Below are positions 28,214-37,080 of a stretch of DNA of 64,000 nucleotides, in pieces. The stretch comes from Bog-366 sp963722555. GTDB taxonomy: Bacteria; Acidobacteriota; Terriglobia; UBA7540. A model generated the notes under the pieces. That model had not been told where the DNA came from. It did not search any database and saw only the letters and a list, made by a program, of their open reading frames with translations. Where the stretch lies: assembly GCA_963722555.1 (NCBI GenBank), contig CAVRNQ010000003.1:558001-622000 (forward strand). Reading direction: 5' to 3'. A program made the position numbers and the translations under genes. Each line of letters opens with the position of its first letter. Position 1 is the stretch's first letter.

Positions 28214-28378
28214 ATGAGAATCACGGGCATCAGAACCCTCGTCGTTAACGCCCAAATGCGCAATTGGGTGTTTGTCAGGGTGGAGATCGACGAAGCCGAA
28301 GCACGGAAGCACCCCTCCGAGCAGGAAGTGTTCCAGCCGATGGTCTTCCACGCCGACGGTTCGGTGGCCGAATGGTAA
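28214..28378 (+). pseudogene. Enolase-superfamily dehydratase gene with internal deletion
   Basis: The 54-codon frame reads MRITGIRTLVVNAQMRNWVF, then VRVEIDEAEARKHP, and ends EVFQPMVFHADGSVAEW. Its first part matches the N-terminus of sugar-acid dehydratases of the mandelate racemase/enolase superfamily. Its second part matches their extreme C-terminus (GVEIDEA...HADGSVAEW). About 300 central codons, with the barrel and metal ligands, are missing. The frame is open and in register, so the deletion joined the ends in-frame, probably at similar VE-DE segments. The peptide cannot be catalytic. It lies 64 bp before a rhamnose-type transporter, suggesting a former sugar-acid pathway. Recognition is from memory of family ends. 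Confidence 0.7.
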
Positions 28379-28442
28379 AGTCCACGTTTGTTGTGTTCCT
28401 CAATTTCGATAGTTCCTCGCACCGTGGGGGGTCCCCAAATTC

Positions 28443-29471
28443 ATGAATAATCATTTCTGGCTTGGAATGGCCGTGATACTTCTCAGTGGCATGTTGAACG
28501 GCGGGTTCTCGCTGCCCATGAAATACTCCCGGAGTTGGAAGTGGGAGAACACCTGGCTGGTGTATGCCGTGGTCGCGTTATGCCTGGTTCCGTGGGCGCT
28601 GGCCTTCGGGTTGGTGCCGGGGCTTACGCACGTCTATGCGGGCGTGGGGCGGCGGGCGCTTCTGCTACCGGTGCTTTTCGGCCTGCTCTGGGGAACTGCC
28701 CAGGCGACTTTCGGAATCAGCTTGCGGTTAGTGGGGGTCGCCTTGACCTTCGCCGTCGTCTCCGGACTGGCCAGCCTGTCAGGATCGCTGGTGCCCCTGC
28801 TGGCCTTCCATCCTCTTGACCTCCTCCGCCCGCGAGGACTCCTCCTGCTTCTCAGTATCCCCTTTTTGCTCGTGGGCTTGATTCTCTATGCCTACGCCGG
28901 CCGCCGGCGCGAGAACGAGCAGGCCGCGCAGAATACCGATGCTCCGAAGCGGAGGAGCCGCTTCTCCACCGGAATGGCCCTGTGCATTTTCACAGGAATC
29001 TTCGGCTCAAGTTTCAACCTGGGATTCGCCTTTGGCGGCGACGTGATTCGCGGCAGCATGCAGCAGGGCGCCGGGCCTCTCACCTCCACTTATGCCGTAT
29101 GGGGCCTGGTTCTGGGGACCGGTTTCATTCCGAACCTGGTCTACTGCATCTATCTGCTCGCCCGGAATCGCACGGCGAATCTGTTCGGGCAGAGCGGCTG
29201 GCCCAGGGAGGCCGCCCTCGCGATCGTTATGGCGATGACCTGGGTCACGGCGATCCTCAGTTACGGAATTGGAGCCACCCTGGTCGGTTCTTACGGAACC
29301 TCGATTGGGTTCATGCTGTTCATCGCCTCCAGTATCCTCTTTGCCAACGTCGCCGGGTTGATGACCGGTGAGTGGAAGGGTACCAGCGCCCGGACCCGGA
29401 GGTTCCTCATCGCGGCCGTCGCCTTCATCCTGGTTGCTGTGATGGTTCTAAATCTCGGCGGCCTTTTCTGA
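28443..29471 (+). CDS. L-rhamnose/proton symporter family (RhaT-like)
   Basis: A 342-residue inner-membrane carrier with about ten helices. It starts FWLGMAVILLSGMLNGGFSLPMKYSRSWKWENTWLVYAV, the RhaT-family opening with the conserved SLPMKY. FGLLWGTAQATFGISLRLVGVALTFAVVSGLASLSGSLVPLL and FTGIFGSSFNLGFAFG follow. E. coli RhaT is of similar length. The substrate may be a deoxysugar or another sugar. The neighbouring dehydratase remnant fits sugar-acid use. The ATG has a weak GGGG upstream. The next gene is an unrelated kdp locus. Confidence 0.88.
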   Translation: MNNHFWLGMAVILLSGMLNGGFSLPMKYSRSWKWENTWLVYAVVALCLVPWALAFGLVPGLTHVYAGVGRRALLLPVLFGLLWGTAQATFGISLRLVGVALTFAVVSGLASLSGSLVPLLAFHPLDLLRPRGLLLLLSIPFLLVGLILYAYAGRRRENEQAAQNTDAPKRRSRFSTGMALCIFTGIFGSSFNLGFAFGGDVIRGSMQQGAGPLTSTYAVWGLVLGTGFIPNLVYCIYLLARNRTANLFGQSGWPREAALAIVMAMTWVTAILSYGIGATLVGSYGTSIGFMLFIASSILFANVAGLMTGEWKGTSARTRRFLIAAVAFILVAVMVLNLGGLF

Positions 29472-29576
29472 CGGCGGCACAAGTTGCGGCAGGGCGGGAG
29501 CGCGCTTCCTGCTTCGCGGCGACTATGCTTATCATCCCCTCTCCGGGTACAATGTAGGGGATCCTGAGGTCCTCCC

Positions 29577-31040
29577 TTGACGAAGGCGTTACTTGCCCGG
29601 GTGTTCAAGTCGCTCCGCCTGCTGGGCGCGCTGGGACTGGTCGGGGGCATCACGTTTCTTTACTTTCGAGTGGTCAGTGTCAACCACGTGACGGTGGCCC
29701 TGACCTTCCTGCTCGCTGTGTTGGTGGTGGCCACGCGCTGGGGCTTGCTGGAAGCGCTGGCGGCTTCGGTCGCCGGCATGCTCTGCTTCAACTACTTCTT
29801 TCTGCCTCCCATTGGTACCTTGACGATTGCGGACCCTCAGAACTGGGCTGCCCTCTTTGCCTTTGTAGTGACCGCGCTAATCGCCAGCGAACTTTCGGCA
29901 AGCGCACAAAAGCAGGCGTTCGAATCCACTCGCCGCCAACGCGAACTGGAGCGGCTCTACACGTTGAGCCGTAATCTGCTGCTGCTCGACAGCCGCGGGC
30001 CTCTCGCCCAGCAGATTGCCAATCAAGTTGCGCAGGTTTTTGAGTTGCCGGGGGTCGCCTTCTTTGACCGCCTCAGTGACCGCATTCACCGGGCTGGGCC
30101 GCATGACATTCCCGTGGAGGACAGCAAGCTTCGGGACGCGGCGTTGCAGGGAACGGTTTTTCACGATGCTGCGGCGAGGACCACGGTCATGCCGATCAAC
30201 CTGGGAGGTCCACCGATTGGCAGCCTGGGGATTCAAGGAACGTCGATTTCCGAGGCGGCTCTCCAATCCATCGCCAGCCTCACGGCCATCACCCTGGAAC
30301 GTGCCCACGTTCAGGATGTAGCTACGCGGGCCGAAGCCGCCCGGCAGAGCGAGGAGTTGAAGTCCACGCTGCTCGACGCCTTGGCGCACGAGTTCAAAAC
30401 GCCGCTCACTCCCATCAAGGCAGCGGTGACCTCCATGCTTTCCGACGGCTGTTCCAGTCCAACCCATCAGGAACTCCTTCACATCGTAAACGAGGAAACC
30501 GATCGCCTGAACACGATGCTGACCGAAGCCATCCAGATGTCCCGCATTGAAGCGGGCCAGGTGCAGTTGCACCGGAGCCCCCGTTCCCTGAGCTCGCTGG
30601 TCCGCGCCCAATTGGAGAGACTGGCGGAGAGCCTGGAAGGACGAAAAGTGGCCGTGGAGGTTCCCGAGGATTTGCCCCGGGTGAATGTCGACCCGGAATT
30701 TATCGGCATCGTGATCTGGCAGTTGTTGAACAATGCCGTGCGGTACACCCCTCCGGGCAGTCCCCTCGCCCTTTGCGCCCGTACGGAAGGAAGCGAAGTC
30801 GTCGTCAGTCTCGCCGACCACGGGGCGGGAATTTCCGAGCCCGAGCAGCAACAGATTTTCGAAAAGTTTTACCGGGGGAAAGCACATCGGGACCGGATTC
30901 CGGGCACGGGCGTGGGCCTCACCATTGCCCAGGAGATTGTGCGTGCCCACCACGGGAGAATCTGGGTGGAGAGCCAGCCCGGGAAAGGCGCCAAGTTTTC
31001 CTTCTCTGTCCCCTGCGCACCGAGGGAGTCTTCAGCGTGA
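29577..31040 (+). CDS. kdpD: KdpD-type sensor histidine kinase, catalytic half only
   Basis: The kinase that would phosphorylate KdpE. It has the C-terminal half of classical KdpD: four DUF4118 membrane helices (about residues 12-110), a GAF-like region (about 125-240), HisKA with phospho-acceptor His271 in LAHEFKTPLTP, and an HATPase domain (NNAVRYTPPGSPL, ADHGAGISE, GTGVGLTIAQEIV). The N-terminal KdpD sensor and Usp domains of the ~900-residue E. coli protein are absent here and occur as two separate genes at 38963-41223. The start is a TTG at 29577 with GAGG upstream. Its stop overlaps the kdpE GTG by four bases. Confidence 0.93.
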   Translation: MTKALLARVFKSLRLLGALGLVGGITFLYFRVVSVNHVTVALTFLLAVLVVATRWGLLEALAASVAGMLCFNYFFLPPIGTLTIADPQNWAALFAFVVTALIASELSASAQKQAFESTRRQRELERLYTLSRNLLLLDSRGPLAQQIANQVAQVFELPGVAFFDRLSDRIHRAGPHDIPVEDSKLRDAALQGTVFHDAAARTTVMPINLGGPPIGSLGIQGTSISEAALQSIASLTAITLERAHVQDVATRAEAARQSEELKSTLLDALAHEFKTPLTPIKAAVTSMLSDGCSSPTHQELLHIVNEETDRLNTMLTEAIQMSRIEAGQVQLHRSPRSLSSLVRAQLERLAESLEGRKVAVEVPEDLPRVNVDPEFIGIVIWQLLNNAVRYTPPGSPLALCARTEGSEVVVSLADHGAGISEPEQQQIFEKFYRGKAHRDRIPGTGVGLTIAQEIVRAHHGRIWVESQPGKGAKFSFSVPCAPRESSA

Positions 31041-31735
31041 CGAACGCCAGGATCCTGGTCGTCGATGATGAGCCGCAGATTCGCCGGGTGATGCGCACCA
31101 CGCTGGTGGCGCGTGGGTACGTGGTCAGCGACGCCCGCAGCGGCGAGGATGCGCTGGAGAAACTCCGCGAGGAACGTTTTGACCTGGTGCTCCTCGACAT
31201 GAACATGCCGGGAATCGGCGGCCTGGAAACCTGCCGCATCATTCGTTCCCAGAGTGATATCCCCATCGTGATACTTTCCATTCGTAATGCGGAGAAGGAC
31301 AAAATCGAAGCGCTGGATGCGGGCGCCGACGACTACGTCACGAAACCCTTCAGCATGCCGGAACTCCTGGCCCGCATTCGCGCGGCACTGCGCCGAGCGC
31401 CACTCGCGAGTCCAGGCGCACCGGAGGTGTTGGATCTGGGCCGTACGGTAATCAATTTCGCCGCCCGCCGGGTTACCGTGGACGGCACCGAAGTGCGGCT
31501 GACTCCCAAGGAGTTCGACCTTCTCCGTTACCTTGCCAGTAATCCCGAGGTGGCGATTCCCCACGCCAAACTCCTGCAGGCCGTGTGGGGGCCGGATTAT
31601 GGCGAGGAGGTCGAGTACCTCCGCGTCTTCATCAATCAGCTTCGCAAGAAAATTGAACCCGAACCTTCCCGCCCCCAGCATCTCCTCACTGAACCGTGGG
31701 TTGGCTACCGTTTTCACCTGCCCGGAAAAGACTAA
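31037..31735 (+). CDS. kdpE: Response regulator KdpE
   Basis: An OmpR/PhoB-type regulator expected to activate kdpFABC under potassium limitation or osmotic stress. The receiver domain shows VVDDEPQIRRV, phospho-acceptor Asp54 in LVLLDMNMPG, and the K-P pair in DYVTKPFSMPEL. The winged-helix output domain contains RRVTVDGTEVRLTPKEFDLLRYLA and VEYLRVFINQLRKKIE. GTG 31037 is the start: GTGA overlaps the kinase stop and GAGGGAG lies upstream. An in-frame extension to 30773 lies within the kinase gene and is rejected. Confidence 0.95.
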   Translation: MTNARILVVDDEPQIRRVMRTTLVARGYVVSDARSGEDALEKLREERFDLVLLDMNMPGIGGLETCRIIRSQSDIPIVILSIRNAEKDKIEALDAGADDYVTKPFSMPELLARIRAALRRAPLASPGAPEVLDLGRTVINFAARRVTVDGTEVRLTPKEFDLLRYLASNPEVAIPHAKLLQAVWGPDYGEEVEYLRVFINQLRKKIEPEPSRPQHLLTEPWVGYRFHLPGKD

Positions 31736-31803
31736 CGAAATCCTGACCAAGTCTTTATGACTTCCTTATGGGTCTCGGTGCACGATGGTGTACGAGGTCT
31801 GCG

Positions 31804-32277
31804 ATGGAAACTCCATCCGTTGCTAAGCCCGATCTGGCGTCGCCTCTCTCCTGGCATGAAAACACTGGACACGATTACGCTGACGAGCAGAGGTTGGAAG
31901 TCTTTGTGGTCTTTACAGACACCCCCGGAACCTTGGCTGCCCTGCAAACGGCTGATCGGCTGGCCAAACGGCTGGAGGCGCGCTTACGGCTGCTCATGCC
32001 CTATGAAGTGCCTTACGCGCTTCCCCTGACCGCGCCGGCAGTGCCGGTGGGATTCCTGGAAGGGCAACTCCGCACTTTGGCAAGCGAAGTCCCGATGGAA
32101 ATCGCCGCGCAAATTTATCTGTGCCGCGACAGGCGGCGCACCTTGCGGCTCGTTCTAAAGGCCCGTTCTCTGGTGATCGTGGGCGGCCGGAAGCGTTGGT
32201 GGCCCACCCCGGAGCAGAGGCTGGCGCGTGCCCTCAATGAAGATGGACATCACGTGATTTTCGCGGAGCTGAGGTGA
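31804..32277 (+). CDS. Hypothetical protein between kdpE and kdpF, Usp-like
   Basis: A 157-residue cytoplasmic protein. EVFVVFTDTPGTLAALQTADRLAKRLEARLRLLMPYEVPYALP looks like the first strand-helix-strand of a universal-stress/Rossmann-like fold. KARSLVIVGGRKRWWPTPEQRLARALNEDGHHVIF could be its nucleotide-proximal end. It is not the Usp of KdpD. Position between kdpE and the structural genes suggests a role in the potassium response. ATG 31804 has GAGGT six bases upstream; ATG 31768 has none. Function unknown. Confidence 0.72.
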   Translation: METPSVAKPDLASPLSWHENTGHDYADEQRLEVFVVFTDTPGTLAALQTADRLAKRLEARLRLLMPYEVPYALPLTAPAVPVGFLEGQLRTLASEVPMEIAAQIYLCRDRRRTLRLVLKARSLVIVGGRKRWWPTPEQRLARALNEDGHHVIFAELR

Positions 32278-32284
32278 TAACCCC

Positions 32285-32368
32285 GTGTTGGACATGGCTT
32301 ACATCTTAATTGGCGTGTTGTTTTTCGTCGGTTGCTGGATATTCACACGCGCCTGCGACCGGCTATAG
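32285..32368 (+). CDS. 27-residue membrane peptide before kdpF
   Basis: A GTG-started frame encodes a single hydrophobic helix (AYILIGVLFFVGCWIFTRACDRL). It ends 11 bp before kdpF. GAGGTGAT at the end of the preceding gene can serve as its ribosome site. Similar tiny ORFs ending in RACDRL/CERL upstream of kdpF are known to me from other bacterial kdp operons (recollection), so it is probably a genuine accessory peptide. Confidence 0.6.
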   Translation: MLDMAYILIGVLFFVGCWIFTRACDRL

Positions 32369-32379
32369 GAGGCCGTGCG

Positions 32380-32463
32380 ATGGACTACATCATTGCTGGC
32401 GTTGCGGCTCTGTTCCTTTTTGCTTATCTCGTTTACGCGTTGCTGCGGCCGGAACGGTTCTGA
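32380..32463 (+). CDS. kdpF: Potassium-transporting ATPase subunit F
   Basis: A 27-residue peptide, MDYIIAGVAALFLFAYLVYA then LLRPERF, with the single helix and the LLRPERF end typical of KdpF, which stabilises the KdpABC complex in the membrane. AGGAGG lies upstream of its ATG, and the stop is 9 bp before kdpA. Confidence 0.9.
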   Translation: MDYIIAGVAALFLFAYLVYALLRPERF

Positions 32464-32472
32464 GAGGAGCCC

Positions 32473-34287
32473 ATGACCCCGATTGGCATTTTGAACGTGG
32501 TTGTCTATTTTGTGCTGATCCTGTTGTTCACCAAGCCGCTGGGCGTCTTCATGGCCAGGCTCTTCGCCGGCGAGCGGACCTTTCTGCATCCGTTGCTGCG
32601 CCCCGTGGAGAAGCTGACCTACCGCCTCTGCCGCATCCGCGAGACTTCCGAGCAGCGCTGGACCCAATATGCGGCGTCACTCATTGCCTTTAGCCTGATG
32701 AGTTTCATCTTCGCGTACGTGATTCAGCGGCTACAGGGCTTCCTGCCATTAAATCTCATGCACTTCGGGACCGCAAAGGCCCCCACCGGCGCCACGCCCG
32801 TGACCGCCGATCTTGCCTTCAACACGGCCGTTAGTTTCGTCACCAACACGAACTGGCAGAACTATGGTGGTGAGACGACCCTCAGCTACTTCGTTCAGAT
32901 GACCGCGTTGACCGTGCAGAACTTCGTCTCCGCCGCGGCGGGTGTGGCGGTGTCCATCGCCCTGATCCGAGGCTTTGCGCGCAAGCAGGCGAACGCCATC
33001 GGCAACTTCTGGGTGGACCTGGTGCGGGCGACGCTTTACATCTTTCTGCCGCTCTCGTTGCTCGGCGCGCTCTTTCTTTGCTCGCAGGGCGTGATCCAGA
33101 ACTTCAAACATTACACCACTGTGAAAACGTTGGAAGGCGCCGCGCAGACAATCGCGCAGGGGCCGGTCGCTTCCCAAGAAGCCATCAAGATGGTCGGCAC
33201 GAACGGCGGGGGCTTTTTCAATACCAATTCCTCCCACCCCTTTGAGAACCCCTCACCGCTGACCAACTTCGTCCAGATCCTCATGATCTTTGCGATCCCC
33301 GCCGGCCTCACCTACACCTTCGGCCGGATGGTGGGAGACAAGCGGCAAGGCTGGGCGTTGTTCGCAGCCATGAGTATTTTGTTCCTGGCGGGAGTTTTGG
33401 TTTGCTACCCGGCAGAACAGGCAGGTAACCCCATACTGGCGAAGCTCGGCCTGGCAACCAAGGCCAGCAACCTGCAGCCGGGCGGCAACATGGAAGGGAA
33501 AGAGGTTCGCTTTGGCATCGCCACCTCCGCGCTGTTTGCCGTGATCACCACCGACGCGAGTTGCGGGGCCGTGAACAGCATGCACGACAGCTACACTCCT
33601 CTCGGGGGCCTCGTCCCGCTTTTCAACATCCAGCTTGGGGAAGTGGTTTTTGGCGGCGTCGGCGCGGGCATCAAAGGCATGTTGCTCTTCGCCATCCTGG
33701 CGGTCTTCATTGCCGGACTCATGGTAGGCCGCACGCCGGAATACATCGGGAAGAAAATCGAGCAGAAGGAAGTGAAGATGGCGATGCTCGCGCTCATCAT
33801 CATGGCCGCCAACATCCTCGTCTTCACGGGAATTAGTACGGTGGCCAAATTCAAGCAGAACGGCTACTGGAACCCTCCCGGGGCTGCCACAGCTAACGTC
33901 AACAACAATGGCCCCCACGGATTCAGCGAGATCCTTTACGCGTACACCAGCACGAACGGAAACAACGGCAGCGCCTTTGCCGGCATCAACGGTAACACGC
34001 CCTGGTACAACTTGACCCTCGGTCTCGCCACGCTGATCGGCCGCTTTCTCTTCATCATCCCCATGCTGGCGGTGGCGGGGAGCCTGGCGGCCAAGCGGAA
34101 AATCCCCGAGACCAGTGGCACCCTGCCCACGCACGGGGCGTTGTTTGTCGGCCTGCTGATTGGGACGGTGATCATCGTTGGCGCTCTGACTTACTTCCCG
34201 GCCCTTTCCCTCGGCCCCATCGTTGAGCACTTCCTGATGCAGCAAGGGAAACTCTTCTCGATGGCCTTCTTCTCGATCTGGAGCTGA
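32473..34287 (+). CDS. kdpA: Potassium-transporting ATPase subunit A
   Basis: The potassium-binding channel-like subunit of the Kdp pump. Pore-loop selectivity segments are visible: AVSFVTNTNWQNYGGETTLSYF, MVGTNGGGFFNTNSSHPFENP and TTDASCGAVNSMHDSYTPLGG. At 604 residues it is longer than the E. coli protein (557). The excess includes an Asn/Gly-rich stretch (about residues 475-510) between later helices. GAGGAG precedes its ATG. It is followed by kdpB after 4 bp. Confidence 0.97.
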   Translation: MTPIGILNVVVYFVLILLFTKPLGVFMARLFAGERTFLHPLLRPVEKLTYRLCRIRETSEQRWTQYAASLIAFSLMSFIFAYVIQRLQGFLPLNLMHFGTAKAPTGATPVTADLAFNTAVSFVTNTNWQNYGGETTLSYFVQMTALTVQNFVSAAAGVAVSIALIRGFARKQANAIGNFWVDLVRATLYIFLPLSLLGALFLCSQGVIQNFKHYTTVKTLEGAAQTIAQGPVASQEAIKMVGTNGGGFFNTNSSHPFENPSPLTNFVQILMIFAIPAGLTYTFGRMVGDKRQGWALFAAMSILFLAGVLVCYPAEQAGNPILAKLGLATKASNLQPGGNMEGKEVRFGIATSALFAVITTDASCGAVNSMHDSYTPLGGLVPLFNIQLGEVVFGGVGAGIKGMLLFAILAVFIAGLMVGRTPEYIGKKIEQKEVKMAMLALIIMAANILVFTGISTVAKFKQNGYWNPPGAATANVNNNGPHGFSEILYAYTSTNGNNGSAFAGINGNTPWYNLTLGLATLIGRFLFIIPMLAVAGSLAAKRKIPETSGTLPTHGALFVGLLIGTVIIVGALTYFPALSLGPIVEHFLMQQGKLFSMAFFSIWS

Positions 34288-34291
34288 TGCT

Positions 34292-36400
34292 ATGGGAGTT
34301 TCTGCGGTACCTCCGGTGCTTGATGAATCCGCGCTTATACCCAAGAGGCTGGCGCGCGCTCGCCCCCTCTTCGACCCGCCCATCGCAAAGAGGGCAGTAC
34401 GCGACTCGTTTGTGAAGTTGAATCCTGCCACCCTCGCCAGGAATCCCGTCATGCTGGTGGTGGAAGCGGGAGCGGCGCTGACCACAATCTTCCTGGTCCG
34501 TGACATCTTCATCCGCGCTTCCGGCATTGGTTTTTCTTTGCAGATTGCTCTCTGGTTGTGGTTCACAGTTCTCTTCGCCAATTTCGCTGAGGCCATGGCA
34601 GAAGCGCGCGGCAAGGCCCAGGCGGACACCTTGCGCAAGACCAAGACCGACTCCATGGCCAAGCGGATCGTTTCGGGAGGCCAGATCGAAGTCGTTCCCG
34701 CTTCCCAGCTCCGCCGCCAGGACACCGTTATCTGCTCGGTGGGTGACATCATTCCCGGTGACGGCGAAGTGATCGAAGGCATCGCCACCGTCGATGAGTC
34801 GGTCATCACCGGCGAAAGCGCGCCGGTGATCCGGGAGTCAGGCGGTGACCGTAGCGCCGTCACGGGCGGGACCAAGGTGCTTTCGGATCAGATCAAGGTT
34901 CGAATCACCTCCAACCCGGGCGAGACGTTCCTGGATCGCATGATTGCATTGGTGGAAGGCGCCGAGCGGCAGAAGACCCCAAACGAGATCGCTCTCAACA
35001 TCCTGATCGCCGGCCTGACGCTCATCTTCCTGCTGGCGGTTGTGACTCTGCAGCCTTTTTCAGCCTACGCGGTGGCCTCCGCTCAGGCCGGAGAGATTCC
35101 AAGCGTGGCGGTGCTGGTTTCCCTGCTGGTGTGTTTGATTCCCACCACCATCGGCGGATTGCTCTCCGCCATCGGCATTGCTGGCATGGACCGCGTGGTG
35201 CAGCACAACGTGCTCGCCATGAGCGGCAAGGCGGTGGAAGCCGCGGGCGATGTCAACACACTGCTTCTGGACAAGACCGGCACCATCACCCTCGGCAACC
35301 GGCAGGCCGTGGAATTTGTTCCCGTAGAAGGGGTCAAGGGGGCCGAATTAGCGGACGCGGCGCAACTCGCCAGTCTGGCGGATGAAACCCCGGAGGGCCG
35401 CTCGATCGTAGTACTCGCCAAGCAGGCGTTCAACCTCCGCGGTCGCGAAGTAGCCGAACACGAAGCGCGCTTCATTCCCTTTTCCGCCTACACGCGCATG
35501 AGCGGCGTGGATATGGACGGCCGCCGCCTGCGCAAAGGCGCAACCGACGCCGTCATGCAGTTCGTCGTCGAAAAAGGCGGGAAGATACCGGTGAACTTCA
35601 CGGAAATGTCGGACCGGGTTTCCCGCACCGGAGGCACGCCCCTGGCCGTTGCCGATGGAGCGCGCCTGCTCGGAATCGTTCACCTGAAAGACATCATCAA
35701 GGGAGGGATGCGCGAGCGCCTGGGACATTTGAGGGCGATGGGAATCCGCTCGGTCATGATTACGGGCGACAACCCCCTGACCGCGGCCGCCATCGCCAAC
35801 GAGGCTGGCGTGGATGACTTCCTCGCGCAAGCCACGCCCAAGGACAAGATGGAGTACATCAAGAAAGAACAGGCGCAGGGCCGGCTTGTGGCCATGACCG
35901 GCGACGGCACGAACGACGCGCCCGCCCTGGCGCAGGCCGACGTGGGTGTGGCCATGAACACGGGCACCATGGCCGCCAAGGAAGCCGGAAATATGGTGGA
36001 CCTGGACAGCAATCCCACCAAACTGATCGAAATCGTGGCCATCGGGAAGCAGCTCCTGATTACGCGCGGCGCGCTGACCACCTTTTCCATTGCCAACGAC
36101 GTGGCGAAGTACTTCGCCATCATCCCGGCCATGTTCATGGCGACGTATCCCGTGCTGAATGCCCTGAATATCATGCATTTGCATTCACCCCGCAGCGCGG
36201 TCCTGGCGGCCGTCATCTTCAATGCGCTGATCATCATCGCGCTGGTCCCCCTGGCCCTGCGCGGGGTCAAGTACCGGCCGGAAGGCGCCGCCCGCATGCT
36301 GCGCAGAAACCTGTTGATCTACGGCATGGGCGGCATCATTGCGCCTTTCCCGGGCATTTGGCTGATTGACCGGCTGCTCGGTTTGTTGCACCTGGCTTAA
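34292..36400 (+). CDS. kdpB: Potassium-transporting ATPase subunit B (P-type ATPase)
   Basis: The catalytic subunit, which couples ATP hydrolysis to potassium uptake. The phosphorylation motif DKTGTITLG has Asp327. The actuator loop VITGESAPVIRESGGD, the nucleotide-binding KGATDAVM and the hinge MTGDGTNDAPALAQADVGVAM are all intact. The 702-residue length is normal. Its ATG lies close to the kdpA stop without a strong separate ribosome site, consistent with coupling. Confidence 0.97.
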   Translation: MGVSAVPPVLDESALIPKRLARARPLFDPPIAKRAVRDSFVKLNPATLARNPVMLVVEAGAALTTIFLVRDIFIRASGIGFSLQIALWLWFTVLFANFAEAMAEARGKAQADTLRKTKTDSMAKRIVSGGQIEVVPASQLRRQDTVICSVGDIIPGDGEVIEGIATVDESVITGESAPVIRESGGDRSAVTGGTKVLSDQIKVRITSNPGETFLDRMIALVEGAERQKTPNEIALNILIAGLTLIFLLAVVTLQPFSAYAVASAQAGEIPSVAVLVSLLVCLIPTTIGGLLSAIGIAGMDRVVQHNVLAMSGKAVEAAGDVNTLLLDKTGTITLGNRQAVEFVPVEGVKGAELADAAQLASLADETPEGRSIVVLAKQAFNLRGREVAEHEARFIPFSAYTRMSGVDMDGRRLRKGATDAVMQFVVEKGGKIPVNFTEMSDRVSRTGGTPLAVADGARLLGIVHLKDIIKGGMRERLGHLRAMGIRSVMITGDNPLTAAAIANEAGVDDFLAQATPKDKMEYIKKEQAQGRLVAMTGDGTNDAPALAQADVGVAMNTGTMAAKEAGNMVDLDSNPTKLIEIVAIGKQLLITRGALTTFSIANDVAKYFAIIPAMFMATYPVLNALNIMHLHSPRSAVLAAVIFNALIIIALVPLALRGVKYRPEGAARMLRRNLLIYGMGGIIAPFPGIWLIDRLLGLLHLA

Positions 36401-36410
36401 GGAGTTCCGT

Positions 36411-36992
36411 ATGCGCTACCAAATTGCTCCAGCTTTTCGCGTCACCCTGTTCATGACCGTACTGACCGGCCTGATTTATCCCGGAATTGTTACGGGCCTT
36501 TGCCAGATGCTGTTTCCTCACCGCGCCAACGGAAGCCTGGTGACCGTGGATGGAACGATCGTGGGCTCCGCGTTGATCGGCCAGAACTTCACGAAGCCTG
36601 AGTACTTCCACCCCCGGCCGTCGGCCGCCGGCAACGATGGATACGACGCGAGCGCTTCCAATGGATCCAACCTGGGCCCCACAAATCAGAAACTGATCGA
36701 TCGAGTCAAAGCTGACGTCAACAAGTTCCACAAGGAAAACCCTGACTACAACGGCCCCCTCCCTGCCGACCTGCTCACCGCCTCGGGGAGCGGGTTGGAT
36801 CCGGACCTGAGCCCAGCCTCCGCTCTGGCGCAGGCGCCACGGGTCGCCAAAGTGCGGGGTGTGAGCCTCGAACAGGTGCAACAGATCATTTCCGCTCGCA
36901 GCGAAGGGCGCGAACTGGGTTTCTTGGGCGAACCGCGAGTCAATGTCCTGTCCCTGAACCTGGAGTTAGACAGGCAGTTTCCCCTTCGCTAG
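36411..36992 (+). CDS. kdpC: Potassium-transporting ATPase subunit C
   Basis: The single-span accessory subunit of the Kdp complex. The N-terminal helix FRVTLFMTVLTGLIYPGIVTGLCQMLFP is followed by GSLIG-like SALIGQNFTKPEYFHPRPSAAG and SNLGPTNQKL, then the C-terminal DLSPASALAQAPRVAKVRG and LGEPRVNVLSLNLELD. ATG 36411 follows AAGGAG. The 193-residue length is typical. Confidence 0.96.
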   Translation: MRYQIAPAFRVTLFMTVLTGLIYPGIVTGLCQMLFPHRANGSLVTVDGTIVGSALIGQNFTKPEYFHPRPSAAGNDGYDASASNGSNLGPTNQKLIDRVKADVNKFHKENPDYNGPLPADLLTASGSGLDPDLSPASALAQAPRVAKVRGVSLEQVQQIISARSEGRELGFLGEPRVNVLSLNLELDRQFPLR

Positions 36993-37080
36993 TTCGGAAG
37001 CAGGCTTACAGCCAGAGGGGGGAGAGCCTTCCGCCGGGGGGTGGGGCGCCTTTGAAATGGGCACGAAGAAGGAGAAGAGA

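Noticed and set aside
29877..30953. 358-codon minus-strand frame
   Set aside because: Opposite the histidine kinase, with no domain resemblance.
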